Positions 1 to 8,350 of a stretch of 64,000 bases of DNA are shown here, piece by piece. The stretch comes from an uncultured Saprospiraceae bacterium. Lineage in GTDB: Bacteria > Bacteroidota > Bacteroidia > Chitinophagales > Saprospiraceae. The stretch's first letter is position 1, and each line of letters opens with the position of its first letter. Made by a program: the position numbers and the translations under genes. A model generated the notes under the pieces. That model worked only from the letters and a program-made list of their open reading frames with translations, was not told the DNA's origin and ran no database searches. The stretch lies in NCBI GenBank assembly GCA_938016265.1, contig CALLWB010000013.1, positions 62,001 to 126,000 on the forward strand. The letters are read 5' to 3'.

Positions 1-64
1 TAAAATTGTCAGATGTACAGCCAATAAAAAGAAATAATGGCAACAAGCAAAAGATAATGCGCAT
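1..64 (-). CDS. Lipoprotein, N-terminal fragment cut by the window edge
   Basis: An ATG at 62-64 on the minus strand opens a frame that stays open to base 1. The 21 visible residues read MRIIFCLLPLFLFIGC then TSDNF, a classic lipoprotein signal peptide: one arginine, a hydrophobic core and a lipobox ending at Cys16. The start lies 10 bases beyond the fbp stop, so the two genes are probably co-transcribed. Nothing can be said about function because the mature protein lies outside the window. Confidence 0.7.
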   Translation of the reverse strand, partial: MRIIFCLLPLFLFIGCTSDNF

Positions 65-74
65 GAAAATACTT

Positions 75-1070
75 TTAGGAAGTAATTGAATTGTGGGCCT
101 GAATAAATTCTTCTGCTTTCGTTACCAGATTTTTACTTCCAAGGAATACTGGAGTTCGTTGGTGTAGCTCGTTGGCCTCTAGGTCCATAATCCGTTGATG
201 GCCGTCTGTAGCCTTGCCCCCTGCTTGTTCGATGAGCATGGCCATTGGGTTACATTCGTAGAGCAATCTTAGCTTGCCTTTTGGTGATTTGGAGGTAGCT
301 GGATAGAAGAAAATGCCGCCTTTTATTAGCGTACGGTGCACATCGGCAACCATTGAGCCGATGTATCTCATAGTAAAGCCTTTATCCATGCAGTGTTTTA
401 CATAGTTTTTTATTTCTTCTGAGAATACGGCATAGTTTGCTTGATTTACGGAATATATTTTCCCGTTTTCGGGAATTTTGATGTCTCTGTGAGAAAGACA
501 GAACTCCCCGATAGATGGATCAAGTGTAAAGCCGTTTACCCCATTTCCTGTGGAATAAACCATCATGGTGGAAGATCCGTAGACGACATAGCCCGCAGCT
601 ACTTGTTGATGGCCTTTCTGTGTAAAGTCCTTGAGCTCAATTTCGCCATGACTGGTACGTCTGTAGATGGCAAATATAGTACCGATGGAAACATTCACAT
701 CAATATTACTTGAGCCATCAAGTGGGTCAAACAATACCACATATTTTGCATTTTTTGAATGTTCGTCCGAGATAGGGACAAAATCGTCATTTTCCTCAGA
801 GGCAATCCCACAACACTGCCCACTATTTTTCAGACAGGAAATTAAAACATTATCAGCAAGCACATCTAATTTCTGGACGGTCTCTCCCGAAGCATTTTCC
901 TGTCCTGCTTTCCCAACTATATCTACTAGACCCGCTTTGTTTACTGCTCTACTAATGATTTTTGACGCAAGTCCAATATCTCTAAGCAAACTAGAAAGTT
1001 CTCCCGTGGCATAGGGATTACTTTTTTGGGACTGAATAACAAATTCGTCAAGGGTAATAATTTTATGCAT
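75..1070 (-). CDS. fbp: Fructose-1,6-bisphosphatase class I
   Basis: Hydrolyses fructose-1,6-bisphosphate to fructose-6-phosphate in gluconeogenesis, in the cytoplasm. The metal- and phosphate-binding core [12 protein letters not shown] is intact, as are the downstream substrate region ([13 protein letters not shown]) and the C-terminal [12 protein letters not shown] segment. From the chosen ATG at 1070 the protein is 331 residues, the usual length for the family. A start ten codons further upstream (1100) is possible, but it would lie within or upstream of the promoter element at 1087-1094, so the internal [10 protein letters not shown] start is preferred. A lipoprotein gene follows after 10 bases. 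Confidence 0.95.
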   Translation of the reverse strand: MHKIITLDEFVIQSQKSNPYATGELSSLLRDIGLASKIISRAVNKAGLVDIVGKAGQENASGETVQKLDVLADNVLISCLKNSGQCCGIASEENDDFVPISDEHSKNAKYVVLFDPLDGSSNIDVNVSIGTIFAIYRRTSHGEIELKDFTQKGHQQVAAGYVVYGSSTMMVYSTGNGVNGFTLDPSIGEFCLSHRDIKIPENGKIYSVNQANYAVFSEEIKNYVKHCMDKGFTMRYIGSMVADVHRTLIKGGIFFYPATSKSPKGKLRLLYECNPMAMLIEQAGGKATDGHQRIMDLEANELHQRTPVFLGSKNLVTKAEEFIQAHNSITS

Positions 1071-1086
1071 AAAAGGAAAATTTGAA

Positions 1087-1117
1087 CAAATATAGGTCAA
1101 ACAACGAAAGTAACCAA
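1087..1117 (-). promoter_or_regulatory. Promoter of fbp
   Basis: On the minus strand the sequence has TTG (1117-1115), 20 bases, then TATATTTG (1094-1087). This fits the Bacteroidota sigma-A consensus TTG-N19/20-TAnnTTTG. Transcription would start near 1080, about ten bases before the chosen fbp ATG. Confidence 0.6.
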
Positions 1118-1401
1118 TTGTACTTCGGCAAGAAGTTGATCTAGGTTACTTATTTTAGTAAAAAAAAAGACATTAATCCCTATCAATGTTAACAACTATC
1201 TATATCATGAGAACTTATTAATAAGGAAGGATTTTTCGAAAAAATACAATAAGTGACAACCATTTTTCTTATTTTTAGTTCAGAACCTAAAGTATTTCAC
1301 GCCCCAATACACAAATACAATGTTATTAGGTTTTTACTAAATGAAAGATATTGTATATAATTTCTTTCTAGGCATCTTTCTTTGACTAACCAAACTTCAT
1401 T
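1101..1401. other. Intergenic region between divergent genes
   Basis: About 300 AT-rich bases between fbp and the first module-bearing surface gene. It holds the fbp promoter at its left end. No exact TAnnTTTG element was found for the rightward gene, and no RNA gene or strong hairpin is visible. Confidence 0.5.
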
Positions 1402-3030
1402 ATGAATACAAAGCTCGCATTTGTATTAACATTCCTACTATGGGTTATTATCAACCCAATAAAAGGGCAATCCGGCCAATTTGATCTTCGATTTAGTGTC
1501 TCCGGTATCGACTGTATAGCTAATACAATATTGATAGATATTGAAATTCGTGCAGAGAGTTCGGCTACTCAATTTAATCTTGCTGATCAGAATTATCGAT
1601 TTTCCTTTAATAGGAATGCCCTTGCCAATCCCCAAATAAATCAAGAGTTGACAATTAGTGGAATAGTTAGTACAGTAACTCCCATAGCCACTTCTAGTTT
1701 TTATGGAACACACACTATGACTGGATCAGGAGATACTGTCGTTTCGTATAATATTGAATTGGTAGGGGGAGATGGTTACCCACTAGATGATGAAACTTAT
1801 GTCAAAGTTGGGCGTTTTCAATTCGATATTCTTGATGTTAATGAATGTGTTGACCTAAAATTTCATAGTGCGGACCCAATTATCCATCCTGTAACTTTTA
1901 TTAGTGAAAAATTTGAATCCAATTTGTATCCTGCATTAGAAGGGAGTTTTAATAATTATTCTCAATGCCTCATAGAAGCTTGTATCAATCAAAATGTGAT
2001 TGCTGAGAATGATTCTGTATCAACAGTCCCCGGACAAATTTTTAGTTTTAATGTTTTACAAAATGATTCGGATCCGGAAAATATGCTGGATGTTTTATCT
2101 ATAAACTTGGTTTCTGTTCCTCCTGTTACTGAAGGAACTACCTTTCTGGATCAAGCAACTGGTATAGTTTATTTTATTCCTGCTGCTAATTTCCTAGGAG
2201 ATGTAACTCCTTTTCAATACGAAATTTGTGACATTAATACCTCTTTTCCTTCAAGTTATGGAAATGGTAATACTGCTTCTCCATCTAACCCGGTACCGCC
2301 TATTGGGTCAATTCCTGGTCCTGGTATAACCTGTGATACCGCATTTATCTTCATTCACGTAAATTATGAAACACTAATTGCAAGTTTTAGGGCGATTCTT
2401 GAAGGACCCTATGAGAAAATGTTAGGATCGATGAATGATTATCTGAGGAAGGATAGTCTTATCCCATTAAATGAGCCTTATTCGGCAGTTAGTTCCTATG
2501 TTGGACAAGAGACTACTACCTATCATATGCTGGATTCATTAGAAATAATAGATTGGGTACTCGTTGAATTGAGAGACAAAAATGACAGCCTACAAGTAGT
2601 GACCTCCAAAGCAGTTCTGCTAGATAAAAATGGATGGATAAGGGGTCTGGATGGGTCCTTAGAATTGATGTTTCAAACGCCACCAGATAACTATTTTGTA
2701 AGTATAGTACATCGTAATCATTTGAATGTTTTGACTAAGAGTGCACATCCACTTAGCATGACAAGAGATACCATCGACTTTACAATTGGGACAACAATTT
2801 TAGCTGGCCAAGGAGATGCAAGAAGATTTTTTGATGGCAAATACATGTTGTGGACAGGAGATATTGATTATTCCAACAGTATTGATGGGGGAGATAGGAG
2901 TATATCCTGGAATACTAGAAATCAACTAGGTTATATTATAAGTGATTGTACCTTAAATGGGAAGTCCGATGCTGGAGATCGTAGTAAAATTTGGAATAAT
3001 AGAAATAAAACTATACAATATCAGTTCTAA
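1402..3030 (+). CDS. Exported surface protein with C-terminal dockerin-like module (paralogue 1)
   Basis: A 542-residue protein with a clear signal peptide (cleavage likely after INPIKGQ). Residues about 24-180 form a probable beta-sandwich. Residues about 195-320 resemble a cadherin/Ig-like 'tandem' domain, with NDSV, NVLQNDSDPEN and a TGIVYFIP strand. Residues about 329-542 are the module shared with the genes at 3130 and 6352: LEGPY, LNEPYSA, IDWVLVELRD, VHRNHL, then two 12-residue loops starting at residues 487 and 515, each followed by DRS and WN-RN. The loops place Asp/Asn/Ser at positions 1, 3, 5, 9 and 12 as in calcium-binding dockerin or EF-hand loops. No standard T9SS tail is seen. 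Function unknown; a structural or adhesive surface protein is inferred. Confidence 0.8.
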   Translation: MNTKLAFVLTFLLWVIINPIKGQSGQFDLRFSVSGIDCIANTILIDIEIRAESSATQFNLADQNYRFSFNRNALANPQINQELTISGIVSTVTPIATSSFYGTHTMTGSGDTVVSYNIELVGGDGYPLDDETYVKVGRFQFDILDVNECVDLKFHSADPIIHPVTFISEKFESNLYPALEGSFNNYSQCLIEACINQNVIAENDSVSTVPGQIFSFNVLQNDSDPENMLDVLSINLVSVPPVTEGTTFLDQATGIVYFIPAANFLGDVTPFQYEICDINTSFPSSYGNGNTASPSNPVPPIGSIPGPGITCDTAFIFIHVNYETLIASFRAILEGPYEKMLGSMNDYLRKDSLIPLNEPYSAVSSYVGQETTTYHMLDSLEIIDWVLVELRDKNDSLQVVTSKAVLLDKNGWIRGLDGSLELMFQTPPDNYFVSIVHRNHLNVLTKSAHPLSMTRDTIDFTIGTTILAGQGDARRFFDGKYMLWTGDIDYSNSIDGGDRSISWNTRNQLGYIISDCTLNGKSDAGDRSKIWNNRNKTIQYQF

Positions 3031-3129
3031 ATAAATGTAATAATTAAAACGCTTTTTCTTATTTTGCGTTAGATCTGCTTGAAAATAAATTATTACCATC
3101 CTCCATTTAAGTCTTAACTAACAATTACC

Positions 3130-4737
3130 ATGAATTCAAAAATTTACAATTCAATATTAATAATTTTTCTTTTACTAAGTATTTCAGTTTCAACATTTGG
3201 TCAGAATGGAACCTATGATTTGAGGTTCAAAATTCATCAAGTGGATTGCTCCGCGATGAAGGTATATTTTGATGTGGAATTGAGAGCAGAAGATGCCGCA
3301 ACAGAGTTCAATCTTTCCGATATGAATTTTAGATTTTCCTTTGGAACGTCTTTAGGAAATCCGCAAATTGATCAGGAGCTTCTTATCAGTGGCATTGTAT
3401 CGACCAATTCGCCTCCTACTACTAGTTTGTACGAAACACATACCTTGACTGGAAGCGCAGATTCTGTTATTTCTTATAATATTACACTTAGTGGTGGTGA
3501 TGGATACCCTGTAGATGCAGTCAATTATATACCAGTTGGTAGATTGTCGCTTGATATTCTTGATCCGACCGGATGTATCTTTTTGAGATGGCATACAAAA
3601 GCACCAGAAGATTTCCCTCCTACATTTGTAGGAGAAAAGTTTAACAATGCGCTATATATCGGCAATGAGGCTTCCTACGGTAACTACAACCATTGTACAA
3701 TGTGCGGAACAGCTCCAGTCACTGTAGATGATACAGATACCACTCCTCCAGGTGTTTTAACCCCTGAATGTATATTGGCAAACGATTCAGACCCAGATGG
3801 TCCACTTGATCAAAATTCCGTTCAGATTATTACTAATATTCCAGTATCAGAAGGTACCGCTGTCTATAACGCGACTACAGGATGCATTGATTTTACTTCA
3901 GATCCTGGATTCACAGGACCTATCACGACAATTGTCTATGAGGTTTGTGATTTTGGGGTACCAATACCAGCTACAAAAGGAGACAGCAACTCAGTTCCTG
4001 TATCCTCTCCTGACCCGATGGATTCACCAATTCAATCTACGCCATTGTGTGCTACTGGAAATCTTGATATAGATGTACAAGCAGGAGGAGTTGCGCTTTC
4101 TCCAAACTTGATGCTGCAAGGGCCTTATGACTCCGGAACTGGAGAAATGTCCTCTGCAAGTCTTAGTGGGCAAGGATATGTCCCCCTAAACCAACCATAT
4201 TCAGCGTTAGGAATACATTCTGGTTCGGAGGCAGTAACTATAGGAGTACTAAATGCCTATTCTATTGTTGATTGGGTACTAGTAGAATTGAGAGATGGTG
4301 CAGACAATACTAGTATTTTGGAAACAAGAGCAGCATTACTTCACCCTACAGGTTTGGTAACGGATGTTGACGGTATTAATCCAGTTGCTTTCACATTGGC
4401 TTCAGGAAGCTACTATGTTGCTGTAAGACATAGAAACCATCTTCCAGTTGCTAGTTTAAATACATTTGCAATGTCTTCAACAACGACAACAGTCGACTTC
4501 AAGTCCATCCCACTTTTCGGAACAAATGCTGCAGCAATTGTTGCTGGAGTACAGATATTGTGGTCTGGAAATGCTCAAATAGATGGAAGTATAGATGCAG
4601 CCGACAGAAGTGCTACTTGGAATTCCAGAAACCAAGCTGGATATTTAGAATCGGATTGTGATCTTGATGGCTTGACAAGTGCTTCCGATAGAAGTATCAC
4701 TTGGAACAATAGAAATATCAGTGCACAGCTCCCCTAA
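3130..4737 (+). CDS. Exported surface protein with C-terminal dockerin-like module (paralogue 2)
   Basis: A 535-residue paralogue of the preceding gene along its whole length. It has a signal peptide ending near STFGQ; an N-terminal beta-rich domain with the shared pattern YDLRFK..VDC..VYFDVELRAEDA..FNLSD; an Ig-like middle with ANDSDPDGP; and the module at about 327-535. Its two loops start at residues 481 (N-x-Q-x-D-G) and 509 (D-x-D-x-D-G), each ending in D-R-S and WN-RN, 28 residues apart exactly as in paralogue 1. The first loop has Asn and Gln at positions 1 and 3, so calcium binding there may be weaker. The gene follows paralogue 1 after 99 bases and ends at a strong terminator, so the pair is probably a tandem duplication. 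Confidence 0.8.
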   Translation: MNSKIYNSILIIFLLLSISVSTFGQNGTYDLRFKIHQVDCSAMKVYFDVELRAEDAATEFNLSDMNFRFSFGTSLGNPQIDQELLISGIVSTNSPPTTSLYETHTLTGSADSVISYNITLSGGDGYPVDAVNYIPVGRLSLDILDPTGCIFLRWHTKAPEDFPPTFVGEKFNNALYIGNEASYGNYNHCTMCGTAPVTVDDTDTTPPGVLTPECILANDSDPDGPLDQNSVQIITNIPVSEGTAVYNATTGCIDFTSDPGFTGPITTIVYEVCDFGVPIPATKGDSNSVPVSSPDPMDSPIQSTPLCATGNLDIDVQAGGVALSPNLMLQGPYDSGTGEMSSASLSGQGYVPLNQPYSALGIHSGSEAVTIGVLNAYSIVDWVLVELRDGADNTSILETRAALLHPTGLVTDVDGINPVAFTLASGSYYVAVRHRNHLPVASLNTFAMSSTTTTVDFKSIPLFGTNAAAIVAGVQILWSGNAQIDGSIDAADRSATWNSRNQAGYLESDCDLDGLTSASDRSITWNNRNISAQLP

Positions 4738-4774
4738 ATAAAAGAAAGGGAAGTATTTAAGAATCAATCAAACG

Positions 4775-4810
4775 TCGTCTATTAAATTTATTTTAATAGA
4801 CGATTTTTTT
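4775..4810 (+). terminator. Rho-independent terminator after paralogue 2
   Basis: A perfect 12-base inverted repeat (4775-4786 with 4792-4803, core CGTCTATTAAA) with a 5-base loop, followed by seven T. The hairpin and its flank resemble the terminator at 6300-6329. Confidence 0.85.
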
Positions 4811-4916
4811 GTTCAATATTTTACCTTTCAATTTATATAACAGGATTAGTATTTTTTTATTTAAATATATTTCTTCCTAGTAATGATCTAGTGTGCAGAC
4901 TACTATAGTTGTGGCT

Positions 4917-4945
4917 TTGTGGTAATGTTTATTTGTTTAACTTTG
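4917..4945 (+). promoter_or_regulatory. Promoter of the collar-like gene
   Basis: TTG at 4917-4919, 18 bases, then TAACTTTG at 4938-4945, an exact match to TAnnTTTG. Initiation near 4952 excludes the upstream GTG (4919) and ATG (4925) starts and supports the ATG at 4982. Confidence 0.6.
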
Positions 4946-4981
4946 AGTAGATTTTTGTTTATATCAAAAAAATGCATTCTA

Positions 4982-6154
4982 ATGATAAAGTCTATTTTTT
5001 TATTCTATTTTCTATTGAGTTTTATCGTTGCTTTTTCTCAAGGAGTATCCATTAATAACACAGGAGCAACCCCTAACTCAAATTCGATCCTAGATGTTTC
5101 ATCCGATGATAAAGGTGTTTTTTTTCCTAGATTAACCACTATCGCTAGAACAACCTTAGGGAATTCTCTTGTGAATACCGATAATGGTATGTTTGTTTAT
5201 GATAAAGATTTATTGATTTTCTTTTATTGGGATGGAATTCAATGGGTTCAAGTTGGATCAGGAGCAGGTAGCGACGATCAAAATCTTACCGGAGCAACAT
5301 TAACTGGAACCTCTTTACAAATTCAAATAGAAGACGGAAATTCAACAACAGTAGACTTATCAACTCTTCAAGATGGCGTAAATGATGCAGATTCCAACCC
5401 TAACAACGAAATAGAATTGCCAATTGGAGGAACACCTGGACAAATTTTATCTACAAATGGAACCGGAGTTTATTCATGGATAGATGATGAAAACGGAACA
5501 GATAATCAAAACATAAATGGGTCTGGTTTATCTGGGACAATATTATCAATAGGCATAGAAAATGGAAGCAATGAAACAGTTGATTTACAAAGTATTATTC
5601 CAACGGGACTAGTTGGGGCTTTTAATTTGAATACATGTCCTTCGGGGTGGATAAAAGCTGATGGACAAAATGGTACTCCTGATTTAAGGGGAGAATTTGT
5701 GAGGGGGTTAGATGATGGTAGAGGAATTGATATTGGAAGGGCCTTAGGCTCTTGGCAAGATGAAGAAATACAATCTCATAGTCATACAGTAGATCCTCCC
5801 TCCGCGACTACCATTTCATCTGGATTGCATAGCCACAGCATTGATCCTCCCTCCACGACTACCTCTGTTAATGGTAGCCATCGGCACTTTACACCAACAA
5901 TAAGAAGAGCATTTTACGACCAAACAGGAGGTGCTGGTGGCTATGGTCAGGACACCTCCTTAGGTCCAGGTCCTAATGTTTATACAAACACCACTGGAGA
6001 TCATACGCATACGTTAAATATTGCCGCTTTTAACTCCTCTTCCGAAGGCAGTCATTCACACACCTTTAATATTGTACAGTTTGATTCAGGGAATAGTGGA
6101 GGAGCAGAAACTCGACCAAGAAACGTAGCACTGCTATATTGTATTAAACAATAA
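4982..6154 (+). CDS. Exported phage-tail-collar-like, His-rich protein
   Basis: A 390-residue exported protein. The start at 4982 is chosen because it gives a compact signal peptide (MIKSIFLFYFLLSFIVAFSQ) and lies downstream of a promoter match. The N-terminal part (SINNTGATPNSNSILDVSS) is a type common at the start of Bacteroidota surface proteins with fibre-like repeats. Two short repeats (TGATLTGTSLQIQIEDG and SGLSGTILSIGIENG, each followed by VDL) suggest a beta-helical or fibre stalk. The C-terminal part has a tail-collar-like signature (GAFNLNTCPSGWIKADGQ, then TPDLRGEFVRGLDDG) and at least five HxH motifs (HSH, HSH, HRH, HTH, HSH). In phage tail fibres such motifs bind iron along a trimeric needle. 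A surface fibre or adhesin is inferred. No phage genes are nearby. Confidence 0.75.
   Translation: MIKSIFLFYFLLSFIVAFSQGVSINNTGATPNSNSILDVSSDDKGVFFPRLTTIARTTLGNSLVNTDNGMFVYDKDLLIFFYWDGIQWVQVGSGAGSDDQNLTGATLTGTSLQIQIEDGNSTTVDLSTLQDGVNDADSNPNNEIELPIGGTPGQILSTNGTGVYSWIDDENGTDNQNINGSGLSGTILSIGIENGSNETVDLQSIIPTGLVGAFNLNTCPSGWIKADGQNGTPDLRGEFVRGLDDGRGIDIGRALGSWQDEEIQSHSHTVDPPSATTISSGLHSHSIDPPSTTTSVNGSHRHFTPTIRRAFYDQTGGAGGYGQDTSLGPGPNVYTNTTGDHTHTLNIAAFNSSSEGSHSHTFNIVQFDSGNSGGAETRPRNVALLYCIKQ
5792..5863 (+). repeat. Intragenic direct repeat in the collar-like gene
   Basis: GATCCTCCCTCCGCGACTACC at 5792-5812 recurs at 5843-5863 with one mismatch, 51 bases (17 codons) apart and in frame. It repeats an HSH-x-x-DPPS-x-TT peptide unit and points to recent unit duplication. 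Confidence 0.8.
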
Positions 6155-6299
6155 ATCTGAATAGTTCCTTCCTTCTACTTACGCAAAACATTTTAACGTT
6201 TATAGTAAGTGTAACAACCAACTTCAATTGGGAACAGAAAGGAAAATCAGAACTCAGCTTCCTTAAATATTAAAAACGAAGGATTTAAGAATAAACGTC

Positions 6300-6329
6300 G
6301 TCTATTAATGTAATTAATAGACTTTTTTT
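6300..6329 (+). terminator. Rho-independent terminator after the collar-like gene
   Basis: A perfect 10-base inverted repeat, GTCTATTAAT (6300-6309) with ATTAATAGAC (6313-6322), three-base loop, followed by seven T. The stretch before it (ATTTAAGAAT..AACGTCGTCTATTAA) is nearly the same as that before 4775. Confidence 0.85.
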
Positions 6330-6351
6330 ATTTACGCTCTAATTTAACATT

Positions 6352-8223
6352 ATGCACGCTTCTCTACCTAGGCTCAAATTAATTTTGTTGTTGGTCGTAA
6401 TTGGCTCTACGGCATTTATCTCCGACCGCCTTTTGTCAATTATTGATCTGCCTAGTTTGGACAATTATGCCAATCAACCCATTCCAGGATATATAAATAA
6501 AGACAATACACCCAATAACAATCAAATCACTGATATTGGGGCAACATTAGGGCGAGTGTTATTCTACGACAAAAAACTTTCTACAAGTAACACTATAGCT
6601 TGTGCTACTTGCCATCAACAAGAATTTGCGTTTAGTGATCCTGCAATTTTAAGTACTGGTGTCAATGGCACCACAGATAGACATTCCATGCGATTGGTCA
6701 ATGCCAGATTTGCAAATGAAGACAATTTTTTCTGGGATGAACGAGCAAATTCTTTGGAAGAACAAACCACTCAACCAATTCAGGATCATTCTGAAATGGG
6801 ATTTAGTGGAGCGAACGGAGCTCCTGGGATAGACTCATTACTCAGAAAAATGGAAGAGACAACTTATTATGCTGATCTATTTACTGCGATGTTTGGAGAT
6901 GCTACGATTACAGAGCAAAGAATGCAACTAGCAATGGCTCAGTTTATCAGAAGTATTCAATCGTTTGATGCTAAGTTTGATGCAGGATTAGCTCAGGTAG
7001 GAAACCTAAATCAACCCTTTCCAAATTTTACTCCGCAAGAAAACACGGGGAAAAATTTGTTCCTCGCTCCTCCACAATTTAATGGGGCTGGTCAAAGAGT
7101 CGGTGGAGGATTAGGATGCCAAGGCTGTCATGCCGCACCAGAATTTGATATAAATCCAAACTCAGGAAATAATGGTCTGATCGTCTCAACAACAGGTGCA
7201 CCGGATCCTACAAATACAAGGTCGCCCTCACTTCGTGATATTTTTAATGCGAATGGAGATCTAAACTCACCGCTCATGCACATTGGATCTGCTCCTGGGG
7301 GAGGTGTATTTGATTTTAATGATGCATTAGATCATTATAATGTAATCCCAAACAATGTTCCTAATCTTGATCCAAGACTGAGACCTAATGGTAATCCACA
7401 ACGCCTAAACATCACTGCGCAGGAACGGCAAAACATCACTGCATTCATGCATACCTTATCGGGAACAAACGTTTACACCGATCTCCGATGGTCAGATCCA
7501 TTTGATGCCAACGGCAATTTGACGGTAGTGAATGCTCCTCAAGCATATGTGATGGCTGACATCCGTGTACTGTTAGAAGGGCCATTTAATCCCGCTAATA
7601 ATCTAATGAACGATGATTTGCGCTCTGACAATGAGCTACCTGCCAATGAACCATATACTGGTTTGGGTTTTATACAGGTTAATAACCCTGGAGGTGAAAC
7701 AATAGTTGATGCCACCGTTTTTAATACAACTGGACCAAATGCAATTTTAGACTGGGTTTTTGTTGATCTGTGCGATAAGAACGATCCAACAAATATCATT
7801 GCAACAAGATCAGCTTTGCTGAAAAGAAACGGTAGAGTAGTCGATACCGATGGTGTTTCTTTATTGAGATTCGATAATGTTGGCCCTGATGACTATTATG
7901 TAGGAATAAGGCACCGAAATCACCTTAGAGTACATTCTGCAAACACTATTGGCCTTTCCACCACTATAAATGGCGTGGTAGATTTTATTCGTAATGTTAA
8001 TCCTATTGCAACACCAGGAAATCAGAACACAGTTGGCAATAGACTGGTCCTTTGGTCAGGGGATGGATCTTATGATAACGCAATAGATGCAGCAGACAGA
8101 AGCGCTACCTGGAATTTACGCAATACAGGAGGCTATCTAGAAGCAGATGTAAACATGGATGGTTTTTGCGACGCGGAAGATCGCAGTATTACTTGGAATA
8201 ATAGAAACAAGACTGGTATGTAA
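6352..8223 (+). CDS. Di-haem cytochrome c peroxidase fused to the dockerin-like module (paralogue 3)
   Basis: A 623-residue protein with an N-terminal hydrophobic signal sequence. Residues about 50-395 form a di-haem cytochrome c peroxidase/MauG-family domain: CATCH at 84-88 followed by QQEFAFSD, FWDERANSLEEQ, and CQGCH at 256-260. This family reduces peroxide or oxidises substrates outside the cytoplasm using two c-type haems. Residues about 404-623 are the same C-terminal module as in the genes at 1402 and 3130 (LEGPF, NEPYTG, LDWVFVDL, RHRNHL), with loops beginning at 571 and 599, both with Asp/Asn/Ser at the dockerin positions. The fusion suggests the module is a generic surface-attachment or targeting unit. 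The gene ends before a strong hairpin. Confidence 0.88.
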   Translation: MHASLPRLKLILLLVVIGSTAFISDRLLSIIDLPSLDNYANQPIPGYINKDNTPNNNQITDIGATLGRVLFYDKKLSTSNTIACATCHQQEFAFSDPAILSTGVNGTTDRHSMRLVNARFANEDNFFWDERANSLEEQTTQPIQDHSEMGFSGANGAPGIDSLLRKMEETTYYADLFTAMFGDATITEQRMQLAMAQFIRSIQSFDAKFDAGLAQVGNLNQPFPNFTPQENTGKNLFLAPPQFNGAGQRVGGGLGCQGCHAAPEFDINPNSGNNGLIVSTTGAPDPTNTRSPSLRDIFNANGDLNSPLMHIGSAPGGGVFDFNDALDHYNVIPNNVPNLDPRLRPNGNPQRLNITAQERQNITAFMHTLSGTNVYTDLRWSDPFDANGNLTVVNAPQAYVMADIRVLLEGPFNPANNLMNDDLRSDNELPANEPYTGLGFIQVNNPGGETIVDATVFNTTGPNAILDWVFVDLCDKNDPTNIIATRSALLKRNGRVVDTDGVSLLRFDNVGPDDYYVGIRHRNHLRVHSANTIGLSTTINGVVDFIRNVNPIATPGNQNTVGNRLVLWSGDGSYDNAIDAADRSATWNLRNTGGYLEADVNMDGFCDAEDRSITWNNRNKTGM

Positions 8224-8274
8224 CTTAAGGATGTAGTAACGTATAGTATAGAGGCAACTAATTGGCCAACAAAA

Positions 8275-8317
8275 ACAAATGGCGTAGGAACGAATAATTC
8301 GTTCCTACGCCATTTGT
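8275..8317. terminator. Bidirectional terminator hairpin
   Basis: A 21-base perfect inverted repeat (8275-8295 with 8297-8317; arms ACAAATGGCGTAGGAACGAA plus T) around a single central base, lying between two convergent genes. It is unusually long and perfect. No long T-run follows on either strand. Confidence 0.75.
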
Positions 8318-8350
8318 CTTACTCTAAAATAATGACTTTGTATCCTCCTT

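Noticed and set aside
4919-4981. Upstream GTG/ATG starts for the collar-like gene
   Set aside because: They lie in or before the promoter match at 4917-4945 and would spoil the signal peptide.
4982-6154. Prophage remnant suggested by the tail-collar domain
   Set aside because: No other phage gene, integrase or attachment site is visible, and the protein has a signal peptide.
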